This document shows positions 28,153-37,617 of a DNA stretch of 64,000 bases, piece after piece; position 1 is the stretch's first letter, and each line of letters opens with the position of its first letter. The DNA lies in the NCBI RefSeq assembly GCF_000968175.1, contig NZ_FO704551.1, positions 1,860,001-1,924,000 of the forward strand, read 5' to 3'. The position numbers and the translations under genes are program-made. The notes below the pieces were generated by a model that was not told the DNA's origin, did no database searches, and saw only the letters and a list, made by a program, of their open reading frames with translations. This stretch comes from Xenorhabdus poinarii G6 (lineage in GTDB: Bacteria; Pseudomonadota; Gammaproteobacteria; Enterobacterales; Enterobacteriaceae).

Positions 28153-30426
28153 TCACTTTTTAATACACATAACGTGATAAATACCGTTGATAATCTCTGT
28201 GCCTTCCGTTTCATGTTCAAAACCCGGAAATTCATGATCCCACTTTTGCAAGGCGTGCAAATAACGAATCTGGGGACTGGTTTTATCACCAAAATTTTCG
28301 CCTGAAAGTAGCATTGGAATACCGGGTGGATAAGGAATGATCGCGTTCGCCGCAATGCGATGAGGCAGATCGTCCAATGCCACCATCTCCACATGATTAG
28401 TGACGATCGCCTGATAAGCAGCGCGCGGGAGCATGTCCATTTGAGGTAAACCCGCGTAAGCCTGATTCAGTTTTTCGCCCGGATTGTTCTGGCGTAAATA
28501 ATCGAACATTTTATCGCCCAGATCTTTCAATCCCAAATGGCAATACACGTCCGAATGCTGGTTCACCAAATCCGGCAAAACCTGGTTCAAGGGGGTATTC
28601 TCATCGTAGTGGCGTTTGAAAGACAACAAGGTGTTCAGTAATGTTCCCCATTTTCCTTTGGTGATCCCCATTGAAAACAGAAACATAATTTGAAAATCGG
28701 TCGTACGGGTCGGTACGATACCATGCTGGCCTAACCATGCGGTGACTAATGCGGCCGGCACGCCTTGTTTTTCCAATTTTCCCTGATCGCCCATGCCCGG
28801 CGTCAAGATACTCACTTTAATCGGATCAAGCATACTCCAGTCATCAGGCAAATCGTCAAACCCGTGCCAACTGTCTCCCGGACGCATCACCCAACAATCT
28901 TGTTCTTTCGTCAGTAACTCTCTCGGAGCGTCTTCAAAAGCCATTTTCTTACCAGTAGCAGGATCGGTCACTTTTTCCTGATTCCAGGGTTTAAAGAACC
29001 AGCTCCCCTCCTTCCTGAAATCCCGGTATAAACGGGCTAATGCTTGACGAAAATCAACGGCTTCTTCAATCACTTCCTGAGTCAGAGAATAACCACTATT
29101 TCCATCCATCATGGAAACCGCAACGTCATTGGAAGCACAGATTGCATACAACGGTGAGGTTGTTGCATGCATCATATAGGCCTGATTAAACCGTGAGAAA
29201 TCCACAGGGCTGCGGCCGTCCCGGACATGGATAAACGAAGCCTGCGACAGCGCATTCAACAATTTGTGGGAAGAATGGGTCGCAAAGACAGTCGGCCCGG
29301 CATGATGTTTCGGTGACCCCCGCATGGCGTAATGATCATGATAAATCGGGTTAAACCGCGCATAGCCATACCATGCTTCATCAAAATGTATTCTATCGAC
29401 GCTTTTATCCAGTAATTCCTGTACACGTTTGGCGTTATAACAGACGCCATCATAAGTACAGTTTGTCACCACACTATAGACTGGCTTTTGCTTGGCAACC
29501 CCCTGAGTCAGTGGATTCTGTTTCAGCTTTTTCTGTAGTGTCTTAGTTTGCATTTCCTGTGGGTAGATAGGCCCGATAATGCCGTAACGGTTACGACTCG
29601 GCAGCATATAGACCGGTTTTGCCCCCGTCAGAATTAACCCTTGTTCAATGGATTTATGACAATTTCGGTCAATGATCACGACGTCATCTTCAGTCATACA
29701 GGCCTGCATAATCGTTCGGTTAGAGCCTGACGTTCCGACCACAACAGAATAAGAATGGTCTGCGCCAAAGACCCTGGCTGCATACCTTTCACTTTCGCCA
29801 AATGCACCAGAATGATCTAACAGTGAACCTAATGAGGATCGTTCAATGCCCATATCGGTACGAAAAAGATTTTCCCCATAATAATCATGATAAAAGCGAC
29901 CAACCGGGGTTTTATTAAACCCGACGCCGCCTTGATGTCCGGGCGCAGCCCAGGAATATTCATAGATTTTGCTGTATTTCAGCAAGGCTGACAATAAAGG
30001 TGGAAATAATTGTTGGCGATAACGCTGCATGGCTGCAATGGCACGACCCGCAATAAAATCGGCGGAATCCTCCAATATCCAGGCAAATTCAGTGAGCTTT
30101 TCCAAAAATTTATTATCGAGTAAAAATACCATTTTTTCCCGATCGCTTAACAAAAAGACCGGAATATTCTCCTGCCGTTCAAATAATTTATTCAATATTT
30201 TCTGTATATGAAGATATAAATCATTATCCATGAATGCACAGCTTATCATGACACAATCAAACGGTTTATTGGATGAAATGATTGTATAGCTATCATCAAA
30301 AGAATCAGCGATAACAACATCAATGTCTTTCTCGATTAATTTACCTGCCAGCCTATGTATTGCATTATCAACATAGTGACTATGATATCGTGTACCCACT
30401 TCATTTTTTGCTATCAATACTTTCAT
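28153..30426 (-). CDS. adiA: Biodegradative arginine decarboxylase
   Basis: 757 residues, matching E. coli AdiA in length and throughout. An N-terminal flavodoxin-like wing (residues 1-130) precedes the PLP fold-type I domain, with the PLP lysine near residue 388 in ATHSSHKLLNALSQ. It converts arginine to agmatine and CO2 and consumes a proton; with AdiC it forms the arginine-dependent acid-resistance system. Ribosome site AAGGAAC. No adiY-type AraC regulator sits between or beside the two genes, unlike E. coli. Confidence 0.97.
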   Translation of the reverse strand: MKVLIAKNEVGTRYHSHYVDNAIHRLAGKLIEKDIDVVIADSFDDSYTIISSNKPFDCVMISCAFMDNDLYLHIQKILNKLFERQENIPVFLLSDREKMVFLLDNKFLEKLTEFAWILEDSADFIAGRAIAAMQRYRQQLFPPLLSALLKYSKIYEYSWAAPGHQGGVGFNKTPVGRFYHDYYGENLFRTDMGIERSSLGSLLDHSGAFGESERYAARVFGADHSYSVVVGTSGSNRTIMQACMTEDDVVIIDRNCHKSIEQGLILTGAKPVYMLPSRNRYGIIGPIYPQEMQTKTLQKKLKQNPLTQGVAKQKPVYSVVTNCTYDGVCYNAKRVQELLDKSVDRIHFDEAWYGYARFNPIYHDHYAMRGSPKHHAGPTVFATHSSHKLLNALSQASFIHVRDGRSPVDFSRFNQAYMMHATTSPLYAICASNDVAVSMMDGNSGYSLTQEVIEEAVDFRQALARLYRDFRKEGSWFFKPWNQEKVTDPATGKKMAFEDAPRELLTKEQDCWVMRPGDSWHGFDDLPDDWSMLDPIKVSILTPGMGDQGKLEKQGVPAALVTAWLGQHGIVPTRTTDFQIMFLFSMGITKGKWGTLLNTLLSFKRHYDENTPLNQVLPDLVNQHSDVYCHLGLKDLGDKMFDYLRQNNPGEKLNQAYAGLPQMDMLPRAAYQAIVTNHVEMVALDDLPHRIAANAIIPYPPGIPMLLSGENFGDKTSPQIRYLHALQKWDHEFPGFEHETEGTEIINGIYHVMCIKK

Positions 30427-30807
30427 ACATTGTTCCTTACGCTATCTCTATTTGAATTGGAGAATAAGTCATGGTAAGAAATGAGTTATGTTATTTAACT
30501 ATTTGTTAAAATATAATTTTTATATTTAAAATTACATTAGTAAATATAGTGTCTATTTAAATTTGTGCAATTCAGACAACGCAGAAGAAATAGAGGTGAG
30601 GAGATTTAGTAAGAGCCAGAACACAATGACCTGACCATGTGGATTTCTTTTACTGACGTTACTATATAAAAGTCCAGGACGTCATTAAGTCAGTGCTAAA
30701 ACTAACTCTGATTGAGCTGATTTACAGGCCACGCCTTATATCTTCAACATTGTACTAGTTGAAAATGCTGCTTTCATGATGTCCATCATTAAATAATGGA
30801 ACAAACA
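30427..30807. other. Intergenic region adiA / holin
   Basis: About 380 AT-rich bases between divergent genes. It must hold the adiA promoter, but I see no convincing operator, RNA or ORF. Confidence 0.5.
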
Positions 30808-31125
30808 ATGAAAGAACATCCTGACTTATGGGCTGATTTATTAAGCGGTCTGAAAAACGCCTGGCCTCAGATTTCTGGTTCTATTTTGGCCATCATGATC
30901 TGTTATGGACGGCTTATTTATGACGGCGTGGAGCGAAAAAATCGCTGGGTTGAACCACTACTGTGTGGTGCGCTGTCATGGGGATTTTCCAGTGGACTGG
31001 AACTATTTGGTATTCCGGGCAGTGTTTCACCGGCACTTGGTGGCACCATTGGTTTTATTGGCGTAGAAAAAATACGCGAGTTTGCCTTCCGGGCCATTAA
31101 TAAGCGTTTAGGAGATAAAAAATAA
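30808..31125 (+). CDS. Phage-type holin (lambda holin family)
   Basis: 105 residues from ATG 30808 (the ATG at 30796 has no ribosome site). Three hydrophobic segments (about residues 17-38, 50-68, 72-90), a charged loop (DGVERKNRW) and a basic tail agree with the lambda-type holin family. Holins make inner-membrane lesions that let a lysin reach the wall. The lysin-like gene begins 3 bases after its stop. There is no surrounding prophage, so the cassette is domesticated or a relic. Confidence 0.8.
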   Translation: MKEHPDLWADLLSGLKNAWPQISGSILAIMICYGRLIYDGVERKNRWVEPLLCGALSWGFSSGLELFGIPGSVSPALGGTIGFIGVEKIREFAFRAINKRLGDKK

Positions 31126-31127
31126 CC

Positions 31128-31523
31128 ATGACAAGAGGGATACGTAATCACAATCCGGGCAACATTCGCCACGGTGATAAATGGCAGGGGTTGAGTGATA
31201 CCCAAACAGATAAATCATTTTGTCAGTTTGTATCACCAGAATATGGCATACGGGCCATGCTGAAAATTCTGCGTAATTATGAACGCAAATATGGCGATAA
31301 TACGATCCGTCAGTTCATTTCCCGCTGGGCACCCCCCAATGAAAATAATACTGAGAACTATATTGCGTATGTGAGTAACGCGGTTGGTGTGACCAGCAGC
31401 ACGGTGATAGATGTAGAAAATACAGCCACCATGCGCCGACTGGTTAAGGCTATAATTCAAATGGAAAATGGTCAGCAGCCTTATTCCGATACCGTTATTA
31501 CACGGGCATTTGAGCTATTATAA
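31128..31523 (+). CDS. Phage lysin/structural protein-like, RGIRNxNPGNIR family
   Basis: 131 residues beginning TRGIRNHNPGNIRHGDKWQG, then FVSPEYGIRAM, YERKYGDNTIRQFISRWAPP and NYIAYVSN. This small lysozyme-like family occurs next to phage holins and in phage virions and is thought to attack peptidoglycan. A second copy is at 53113-53493. Followed by a strong terminator (31550-31583). Confidence 0.78.
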   Translation: MTRGIRNHNPGNIRHGDKWQGLSDTQTDKSFCQFVSPEYGIRAMLKILRNYERKYGDNTIRQFISRWAPPNENNTENYIAYVSNAVGVTSSTVIDVENTATMRRLVKAIIQMENGQQPYSDTVITRAFELL

Positions 31524-31549
31524 GATTCAATCTGCACCTATTTTCCATC

Positions 31550-31585
31550 AAAAATCCCGCCCAATATCTTGGGGGGGATTTTTTT
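31550..31585 (+). terminator. Strong terminator after lysin gene
   Basis: A 15-base stem with one mismatch (31550-31564 with 31569-31583), tetraloop TATC, and a T run. Confidence 0.85.
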
Positions 31586-31589
31586 CACC

Positions 31590-31836
31590 AGCCAACTCGA
31601 CCGTCAGGCATTGCCTGCTCCCTATCCACCCGCTTTCCTATCGACAAAACAAAAAACCCACGGGCTAAATTTAGCCCAGTTTACCGACACGAGCACCGTT
31701 TGGTGACCCTGACCACTTTTTTACACTTGGCGGTAACTCGCGACACGCTGTACAGTTATTGAATCGTATCCGCGAACAAAATATGATCGACATGATGAGT
31801 CACTCTAAAGAGGCAAACTATGCAGCATTTTCCTGA
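31590..31836 (+). pseudogene. NRPS remnant: end of A domain plus T (carrier) domain
   Basis: In one frame (31590-31622) the sequence reads SQLDRQALPAP, the A10 core motif that ends adenylation domains. In the next frame (31699 on) it reads FGDPDHFFTLGGNSRHAVQL and continues to LLNRIREQ: a thiolation domain with the LGGxS phosphopantetheine serine at normal spacing, ending at TGA 31834. A frameshift lies between them, and everything upstream has been replaced by the holin/lysin cassette and its terminator. The stop overlaps the start of the decarboxylase gene by 17 bases, so NRPS and decarboxylase were once coupled in one operon. Confidence 0.72.
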
Positions 31837-33484
31837 CAGTCTGAATGAGCAAGAATGGCAAACACTGCTCAGCCAGTTTATTCCCCGTCCTAGTGAGGAA
31901 GCGCTGCTCGAATTAGAAACGGACATGACAGGTGACACAACCGACGATTGTCGCCCTCCGTTAAACCACCCCATGCATGAACTGACAGAACTGGAAAGCA
32001 AGTTCTCTTCCGTGATTATCCCGGAATCGCCAGTCGATACCGGCACATATTCTCAGTATTTAAGCGCGGAGATCCTCAGTCAAGTTGTCCCCGTATCCTC
32101 CCCTGCCTTTGTGGGTCACATGACATCAGCGCTCCCCAATCATTTACCTGCGCTCGGCAAGTTATTGACCGCGTTGAATCAAAATTTGGTCAAGCTGGAA
32201 ACATCACATGTTTTAACCGCACTGGAACGCCAGATATTGGGCATGATGCACAAATTGGTCTACAACCGGGACGACACGTTTTATCAGCAATGGCTTCACC
32301 GTGGTGATCACGCGCTGGCGACCTTCTGTTCGGGGGGAACGCTGGCTAATCTGACCGCCATGTGGGCATGTCGAAACCTGCTCATGCCCGCCGACGGGGA
32401 TTTTGCCGGTCTTGCGCGCGAGGGGTTAGCCAGAGGCTTGTTACATTATGGCTACAGCGGCTTAGCGATTCTGGTCTCAGAGCTCGGACACTATTCACTG
32501 AAAAAAACCGTTGATGTACTCGGATTGGGGCAAGATGCGCTGATAAAAGTGGACACCGATCGGAATGGGCGGATCTGCATTCATGACCTGCAAATCCAAT
32601 TACAGAAATTACATCAACGTAATATTAAACCGATGGCTATTGTCGGGATTGCTGGCTCCACAGAAACGGGCTCTATCGATCCATTGAATGTTCTGGCGGA
32701 TATTGCAGAGCAGGAACAGTGTCATTTCCATGTTGACGCCGCCTGGGGCGGTGCCAGCCTGCTATCTGAGCGTTATCGGCATCTGTTTAAGGGGATCGAA
32801 CGGGCCGATACCGTCACTATCGATGCCCATAAACAAATGTATGTGCCGATGGGGTTAGGTATGGTGTTATTCCGCCAGCCGACGCTGACCCATGCTATTG
32901 CTCAGCACGCGAATTACATTGTGCGTAAAGGATCTAAAGATCTGGGACGCCACACGCTGGAAGGTTCACGTAGCGCGATGTCGCTGATGCTCCACAGTAA
33001 TTTCCATCTGCTTGGCCGACAAGGACTAGCTCGCCTGATCGATACAAGCATCGAAAAAGCACAGCAATTTGCCGATCTCATCCGCCAGCAAGCGGATTTT
33101 GAGTTAATCAGTGAACCACAACTTTGTCTGTTGACCTACCGATATGCCCCCCCGCTGGTATTACAGGCGCTACGCGAAGGCCCGAACTCCGTGAAACCGC
33201 GGCTATATGAATTGCTTAATGCACTTAACCAAAATATTCAGGCGGTGCAGTGGTCTGCGGGGACATTTTTTGTCTCCCGTACCTGCCTCACCCCCCTGCA
33301 ATGGGCCAGACAACCCACAACAGTTTTACGTGTCGTTTTGTCAAATCCACTGACGACGTTAGCACTGCTTGAAAACATGCTTACCGAACAACGCCGATTG
33401 GCACAACAAAACCCACTCTGGCAGAATTTGCAGGATTTGGCGAAAGATACCGTCAATCCTCAACCCGCAAGATCGGGATCATAA
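31820..33484 (+). CDS. panP: PLP-dependent aspartate 1-decarboxylase, PanP-like
   Basis: 554 residues with AAGAGG 7 bases before the ATG. A group II PLP decarboxylase: TFCSGGTLANLTAMWA, GIAGSTETGSIDP, HVDAAWGGA and the PLP lysine in TIDAHKQMYVPMG. The overall sequence is closest to the PanP group, which makes beta-alanine from aspartate in place of PanD; a glutamate or diaminobutyrate decarboxylase is the alternative. Its start lies inside the remnant NRPS gene, so beta-alanine may originally have been a building block of that peptide. Confidence 0.8.
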   Translation: MQHFPDSLNEQEWQTLLSQFIPRPSEEALLELETDMTGDTTDDCRPPLNHPMHELTELESKFSSVIIPESPVDTGTYSQYLSAEILSQVVPVSSPAFVGHMTSALPNHLPALGKLLTALNQNLVKLETSHVLTALERQILGMMHKLVYNRDDTFYQQWLHRGDHALATFCSGGTLANLTAMWACRNLLMPADGDFAGLAREGLARGLLHYGYSGLAILVSELGHYSLKKTVDVLGLGQDALIKVDTDRNGRICIHDLQIQLQKLHQRNIKPMAIVGIAGSTETGSIDPLNVLADIAEQEQCHFHVDAAWGGASLLSERYRHLFKGIERADTVTIDAHKQMYVPMGLGMVLFRQPTLTHAIAQHANYIVRKGSKDLGRHTLEGSRSAMSLMLHSNFHLLGRQGLARLIDTSIEKAQQFADLIRQQADFELISEPQLCLLTYRYAPPLVLQALREGPNSVKPRLYELLNALNQNIQAVQWSAGTFFVSRTCLTPLQWARQPTTVLRVVLSNPLTTLALLENMLTEQRRLAQQNPLWQNLQDLAKDTVNPQPARSGS

Positions 33485-33632
33485 GACAAATAACAATTTT
33501 ACTGACACGATGGTGTTTTCAAAAAAATACCGCTATCCACATTTGAGTATGTTGAACACCATCTGTCCTTCCCGATTTCATCATGATATCTTTCCCATAA
33601 AACGCAAAAATTCCTTTATCAATCATGACCCT

Positions 33633-34328
33633 TCAATAAAATTGATCAGAACAATACCAGTCTACAGCCGCTTTAACCAACGCCTCCGTCGTATCAATAT
33701 AATTTTCTTTATCCTTTTTACGGCTAAGAATAATCGGTATCTCAGTGCATCCCATAATAAATTTCTTCACACCGGCACGTTTAAGCTGAAAAATAACAGA
33801 TTCCATTAACTGATAAGCTCTGTCATCATTCCCGCCTTTATAAGCCAGAATACTTTCCATAATCTGATATTGTTGCAGCTCATCAGGGATCACATATTTC
33901 ACATTTTCTTTTTCCAATCTATTCTGATAAAGTCTCGCTTTTACCGTTCCCGTGGTTGCGAGAATTGCGATATTATTAACCCCTTCCTTCACGATTTTAT
34001 TACAGACAATCTCAATCATATTCGGAAAGTAAACGTTAGTTGAAGCGCTTAATTCATCATACCAATAATGTGCCGTATTACATGGCATAATAATACATTG
34101 CACACTTTCCGCCTCTAATACGTGTAATGCAGACAACATTTTCTTTAATGGTGATTCACCATCAGAAATTATGTTAGCTGTTCTGTCAGGAATATCAGGA
34201 AATGAAACCGCAATCACTGGAATATGCTCCTGATCACAGCGTGCAGGTGTATTTTTAATGATTTTATCCATTGCATCAATTGTTGCAGCCGGTCCCATTC
34301 CACCAAGAATGCCAATTATTTTTTTCAT
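33633..34328 (-). CDS. Aspartate/glutamate racemase family protein
   Basis: 231 residues from ATG 34328 (AGGTGG upstream; longer frame to 34340 unlikely). The opening MKKIIGILGGMGPAAT and the two catalytic cysteines in IMPCNTAHYW and IMGCTEIPII are diagnostic of the PLP-independent Asp/Glu racemases (YgeA group). It interconverts L- and D-forms of an acidic (or related) amino acid. Divergent from a HypT-like LysR gene 129 bases away. Confidence 0.88.
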   Translation of the reverse strand: MKKIIGILGGMGPAATIDAMDKIIKNTPARCDQEHIPVIAVSFPDIPDRTANIISDGESPLKKMLSALHVLEAESVQCIIMPCNTAHYWYDELSASTNVYFPNMIEIVCNKIVKEGVNNIAILATTGTVKARLYQNRLEKENVKYVIPDELQQYQIMESILAYKGGNDDRAYQLMESVIFQLKRAGVKKFIMGCTEIPIILSRKKDKENYIDTTEALVKAAVDWYCSDQFY

Positions 34329-34457
34329 CTTCCACCTCATAAAATAATCGCTATGATGGCATAATCATCATGGTTAGCAATTGCAATCTTTCTATATATC
34401 ATGCTTTATTTGCATACGATGGTTTTATGCAAATCAATAAACAATCAGGTTAAATTT

Positions 34458-35339
34458 ATGCTGAATAATATTGAATTGAAATGGTTATATGATGTTGTCA
34501 TGTTGGAGGAGCTGCGAAGCTTTACGCTTGCAGCAGAACGGCGAAATATATCACAGTCTTCTTTTAGCCGAAGAATTCGGGCTCTTGAAAATGCAGTCGG
34601 TTTTGAAATAGTGAATCGTAACTCGAATCCATTACAGCTTTCATTACAAGGGAGGCACTTTATTATTTATGCCAGGAATCTGATTGGTGATATAGAGCAC
34701 CAAATCGATAAAATAAAAGGCGGAAAAGCACTCAGGCATCGCATTAATATCGCCACCGCACATTCACTCTCTATTTCTCTATTGCCAGATTTTATTTCTG
34801 GTTTTATGGAAAATGCAGATAAGGTTTTTAATATTGAATCGATTAATGTCGATGAAGCCGTTAACAATCTAAAAAATGGCAAAAGTGATTTTATTCTGTC
34901 TTTTTTTAATGATGATTTAATGACTTCTCCATTTCTTCATCATAAGGTGTTAAATGCGCAATTATATCTTGTTTCTGGCTGTGATCCGGATGGTAATCCG
35001 TTATATCGCTTAGAAGACGAGCCGTTACCCTTGATGAAGTATACCGACGAAAGTTATATGGGGCGTCAGGTTAACCAGTTACTGGAAAACAATTTCAGAA
35101 ATAAATTCACCTACTTTTGTCTTTCATCCATGAGTGATTTGTTGAAACGTATGGTGTTGAACGGCCACGGCGTTGGCTGGCTACCCGATTATTCAATTTG
35201 CGAGGAATTGAAGCAACAAAAACTCCATTTACTGGCACCAGAGCAGGCTTCGATAAAAATGGACATTTTTATTTATCGTACTTATTCCCGCCTTAACCCT
35301 TCTTCAGAACGATTTTGGCAATATATGAAAAACAGGTGA
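34458..35339 (+). CDS. LysR-family regulator, HypT-like
   Basis: 293 residues from ATG 34458. The head NIELKWLYDVVMLEE, then FTLAAERRNISQSSFSRRIRALE, and the effector-domain pieces AAHSLSIS-like, YMGRQVNQLLE and GHGVGWLPDYSI, follow E. coli HypT (YjiE), a hypochlorite-responsive LysR. Here it is flanked by an acidic amino-acid racemase and a dicarboxylate symporter, so its local targets are probably those genes. Confidence 0.85.
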   Translation: MLNNIELKWLYDVVMLEELRSFTLAAERRNISQSSFSRRIRALENAVGFEIVNRNSNPLQLSLQGRHFIIYARNLIGDIEHQIDKIKGGKALRHRINIATAHSLSISLLPDFISGFMENADKVFNIESINVDEAVNNLKNGKSDFILSFFNDDLMTSPFLHHKVLNAQLYLVSGCDPDGNPLYRLEDEPLPLMKYTDESYMGRQVNQLLENNFRNKFTYFCLSSMSDLLKRMVLNGHGVGWLPDYSICEELKQQKLHLLAPEQASIKMDIFIYRTYSRLNPSSERFWQYMKNR

Positions 35340-35412
35340 ACAGCATCATCCGACCACCTGTCTGCCACGAGATTAACTTGCTGTAACCATCGGCGGCATA
35401 CAGCAAGTTCAA

Positions 35413-36696
35413 TCAAACGTCTTCGCGGGCAATTTCACCGTGTCTTGTATCTTGCTGAGTATCGCCTTGCCTTTCTTCCAGTTTAGCGATCACAGCCGTG
35501 GAGATACTGTTACCAATCACGTTAGTCGCTGTACGCCCCATATCAAAAAATTGGTCAATCGCGAGAATAAGTAAGATCCCCGCTTCAGGCAAACTGAACA
35601 TCGGCAATGTCGCCGCAACAACAACGACCGAAGCACGTGCAACGCCAGCCATGCCTTTGCTGGTAATCATCAATGTCAACATAATCAATATTTGCTCGGC
35701 AATACTCAGATCGATATTGTAAGCCTGCGCGATAAACAATACAGCGAAAGACTGATACATCATCGAGCCATCCAGGTTAAAAGAGTAACCCAGTGGTAAT
35801 ACGAAACTGGAGATTTTTTTCGGCACGCCAAAGCGATCCAGTGCATTCATGGTTTTGGGATAAGCGGATTCACTACTGGCTGTCGCAAAAGCCAGTGTCG
35901 CAGGTTCCCGAATTAACTTCATCAGAGAAAACAGACGATGACCGAGGAAGAAGAACCCGATAGCAGCCAAAATTGCCCAAAGTAACAATAACCCAAGATA
36001 AAATAGCCCGATAAGTTTACCGTAATCATAAAGTAAACTCAGCCCTTGTACAGTAACGGCGGAGGCTATCGCGGCAAATACCGCAATCGGCGCAAACGAC
36101 ATCACGTAATCAGTGATGCGGAACATAATACGCCCCAAATCTTCAATCAGGATCACGATGGGGCTTATTTTCTGACTTTTATGATTGATGTAAGAAAGTG
36201 CTGTCCCAAAAAAGAGGGAAAAAACCAGGATCTGTAAAATTTCATTATTCGCCATCGCTTGAACAAAACTACTTGGAAAGATGTGGCTGATAAAGTTTTT
36301 TAGCGAAAACCCACTGGTATTCAGGCCGGTATTGACGTCTTCTTGCTGTACAAGAACCAGATTAAGCCCGACACCGGGTTGAAATAGATTCACCATTAAC
36401 ATACCGATACCAAGTGAGACTAATCCTGCGATAACAAACCATACCATCGCTTTCACCGTAATACGCCCTACGGAAGAGGAACCTCCGATTGAGATTAACC
36501 CCATCACAATGGTGGCAAAAACAAGTGGTGCGATGATCATTTTAATCAAACGCAGAAAAACATCGGTGATGATATTAATATAGGAAGCAACGTCTTTTGT
36601 CTGGTTGGCATCAAGATAATGATGAAATCCCCAACCTGTTATAATACCAAGCAAGATGGCGATGATGATTTGCTGCATGAGCCTTTGTTTGTTCAT
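35413..36696 (-). CDS. Dicarboxylate/amino acid:cation symporter (DAACS)
   Basis: 427 residues. Hallmarks of the GltP/DctA family: LIKMIIAPLVFATIV in TM3, the serine-rich hairpin LAFATASSESAYPK, PLGYSFNLDGSMMY (TM7 NMDGT-like, here NLDGS) and TDVFLR. It imports aspartate, glutamate or C4-dicarboxylates with protons or sodium. Convergent with the HypT-like gene. Ribosome site AGAGG. Confidence 0.92.
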   Translation of the reverse strand: MNKQRLMQQIIIAILLGIITGWGFHHYLDANQTKDVASYINIITDVFLRLIKMIIAPLVFATIVMGLISIGGSSSVGRITVKAMVWFVIAGLVSLGIGMLMVNLFQPGVGLNLVLVQQEDVNTGLNTSGFSLKNFISHIFPSSFVQAMANNEILQILVFSLFFGTALSYINHKSQKISPIVILIEDLGRIMFRITDYVMSFAPIAVFAAIASAVTVQGLSLLYDYGKLIGLFYLGLLLLWAILAAIGFFFLGHRLFSLMKLIREPATLAFATASSESAYPKTMNALDRFGVPKKISSFVLPLGYSFNLDGSMMYQSFAVLFIAQAYNIDLSIAEQILIMLTLMITSKGMAGVARASVVVVAATLPMFSLPEAGILLILAIDQFFDMGRTATNVIGNSISTAVIAKLEERQGDTQQDTRHGEIAREDV

Positions 36697-37077
36697 TATA
36701 ACCTCTTATTTTTTGTCGATATTAAAGGCGATCCAAATAAATATTTACATTTTTTTAACCTTTAATAAAATGCAAATTAAAAATGTGACATGCAGAAAAT
36801 GCATGAATAGGTAATATCACAGTGTTGAATTCATTCAATCATCAATTTCACCATTTCTTTTTTAAAATGATCGGTAAGTTTCCATCGTTATTTTCGTTTC
36901 ATAAAGACACCTGTGTTAAGGTTTTCTCAAAGTGCCCGAATTTATCCGCTTAAATCCTTTTTTGAATACAGCGTTGAGTAAAGTGCAATAATCGTTATTG
37001 TTTTATATAACCATTGGAATATTAAAAACGTCTAATAAAACCGTATTAAATTAATAGGTACATAAGAGAAGAAAAAC
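36697..37077. other. Intergenic region symporter / GNAT
   Basis: 380 AT-rich bases without a credible ORF. AAATGTGA at 36780-36787 resembles one half of a CRP site, but the second half is absent; otherwise nothing recognised. Confidence 0.4.
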
Positions 37078-37602
37078 ATGCATGATATTGAAATTAAAGA
37101 AATTAAAGCGTGCGGAAATTATAATGATGGGCTGATTGCGCTATTAATTGATTGTGTTGATGGCGGCGCCTCTATTGGCTTTATTGCTCCGCTGAAAAGA
37201 GAGCGGGCAACTGAATATTGGAATGATGTGGATGCCCGGCTTAAAATCGGGGATTGCCGCCGCCTGATTGCGCTGAAAGATGCAGAGATTATTGGCAGTA
37301 TTCAGATTGGGCTAACCAAAAAAGATAACGGTAAACATCGGGGTGAAATAGAGAAACTCATGGTGAAAAGCATGTGTCGCTCAGCGGGAATTGGAACACA
37401 GCTTATGTCAAAAACCGAGGCGTTATCGACAAATCTCGGTCTAAGATTATTAGTGCTAGATACCAGAGAGGGAGATGTATCAGAAAAGCTATATGCAAAA
37501 CGCGGTTTCACGCGCGTAGGGGTTATTCCTGGTTTTGCATTGAGCTCAAATGGCAACTATGTGGGTACGGTGATTTATTATAAAGAAATCGATTTACATT
37601 AA
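37078..37602 (+). CDS. GNAT-family N-acetyltransferase
   Basis: 174 residues. The acetyl-CoA loop is MVKSMCRSAGIGTQLM (motif A, R-x-x-G-I-G), followed by LVLDTREGDVSEKLYAKRGFTRVG. A single GNAT domain, cytoplasmic. AAGAGAAG precedes the ATG. Substrate unknown; similar proteins acetylate small amines or confer antibiotic tolerance. Confidence 0.87.
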   Translation: MHDIEIKEIKACGNYNDGLIALLIDCVDGGASIGFIAPLKRERATEYWNDVDARLKIGDCRRLIALKDAEIIGSIQIGLTKKDNGKHRGEIEKLMVKSMCRSAGIGTQLMSKTEALSTNLGLRLLVLDTREGDVSEKLYAKRGFTRVGVIPGFALSSNGNYVGTVIYYKEIDLH

Positions 37603-37617
37603 GGGACACCGCCTACT

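Noticed and set aside
31662..31677. 16-bp perfect palindrome GGGCTAAATTTAGCCC
   Set aside because: It sits inside the decayed NRPS segment between the two readable frames; a regulatory site is possible, but nothing else supports it.
36780..36802. Possible CRP site upstream of the dicarboxylate symporter
   Set aside because: Only one half-site (AAATGTGA) is present; the symmetrical half is missing.
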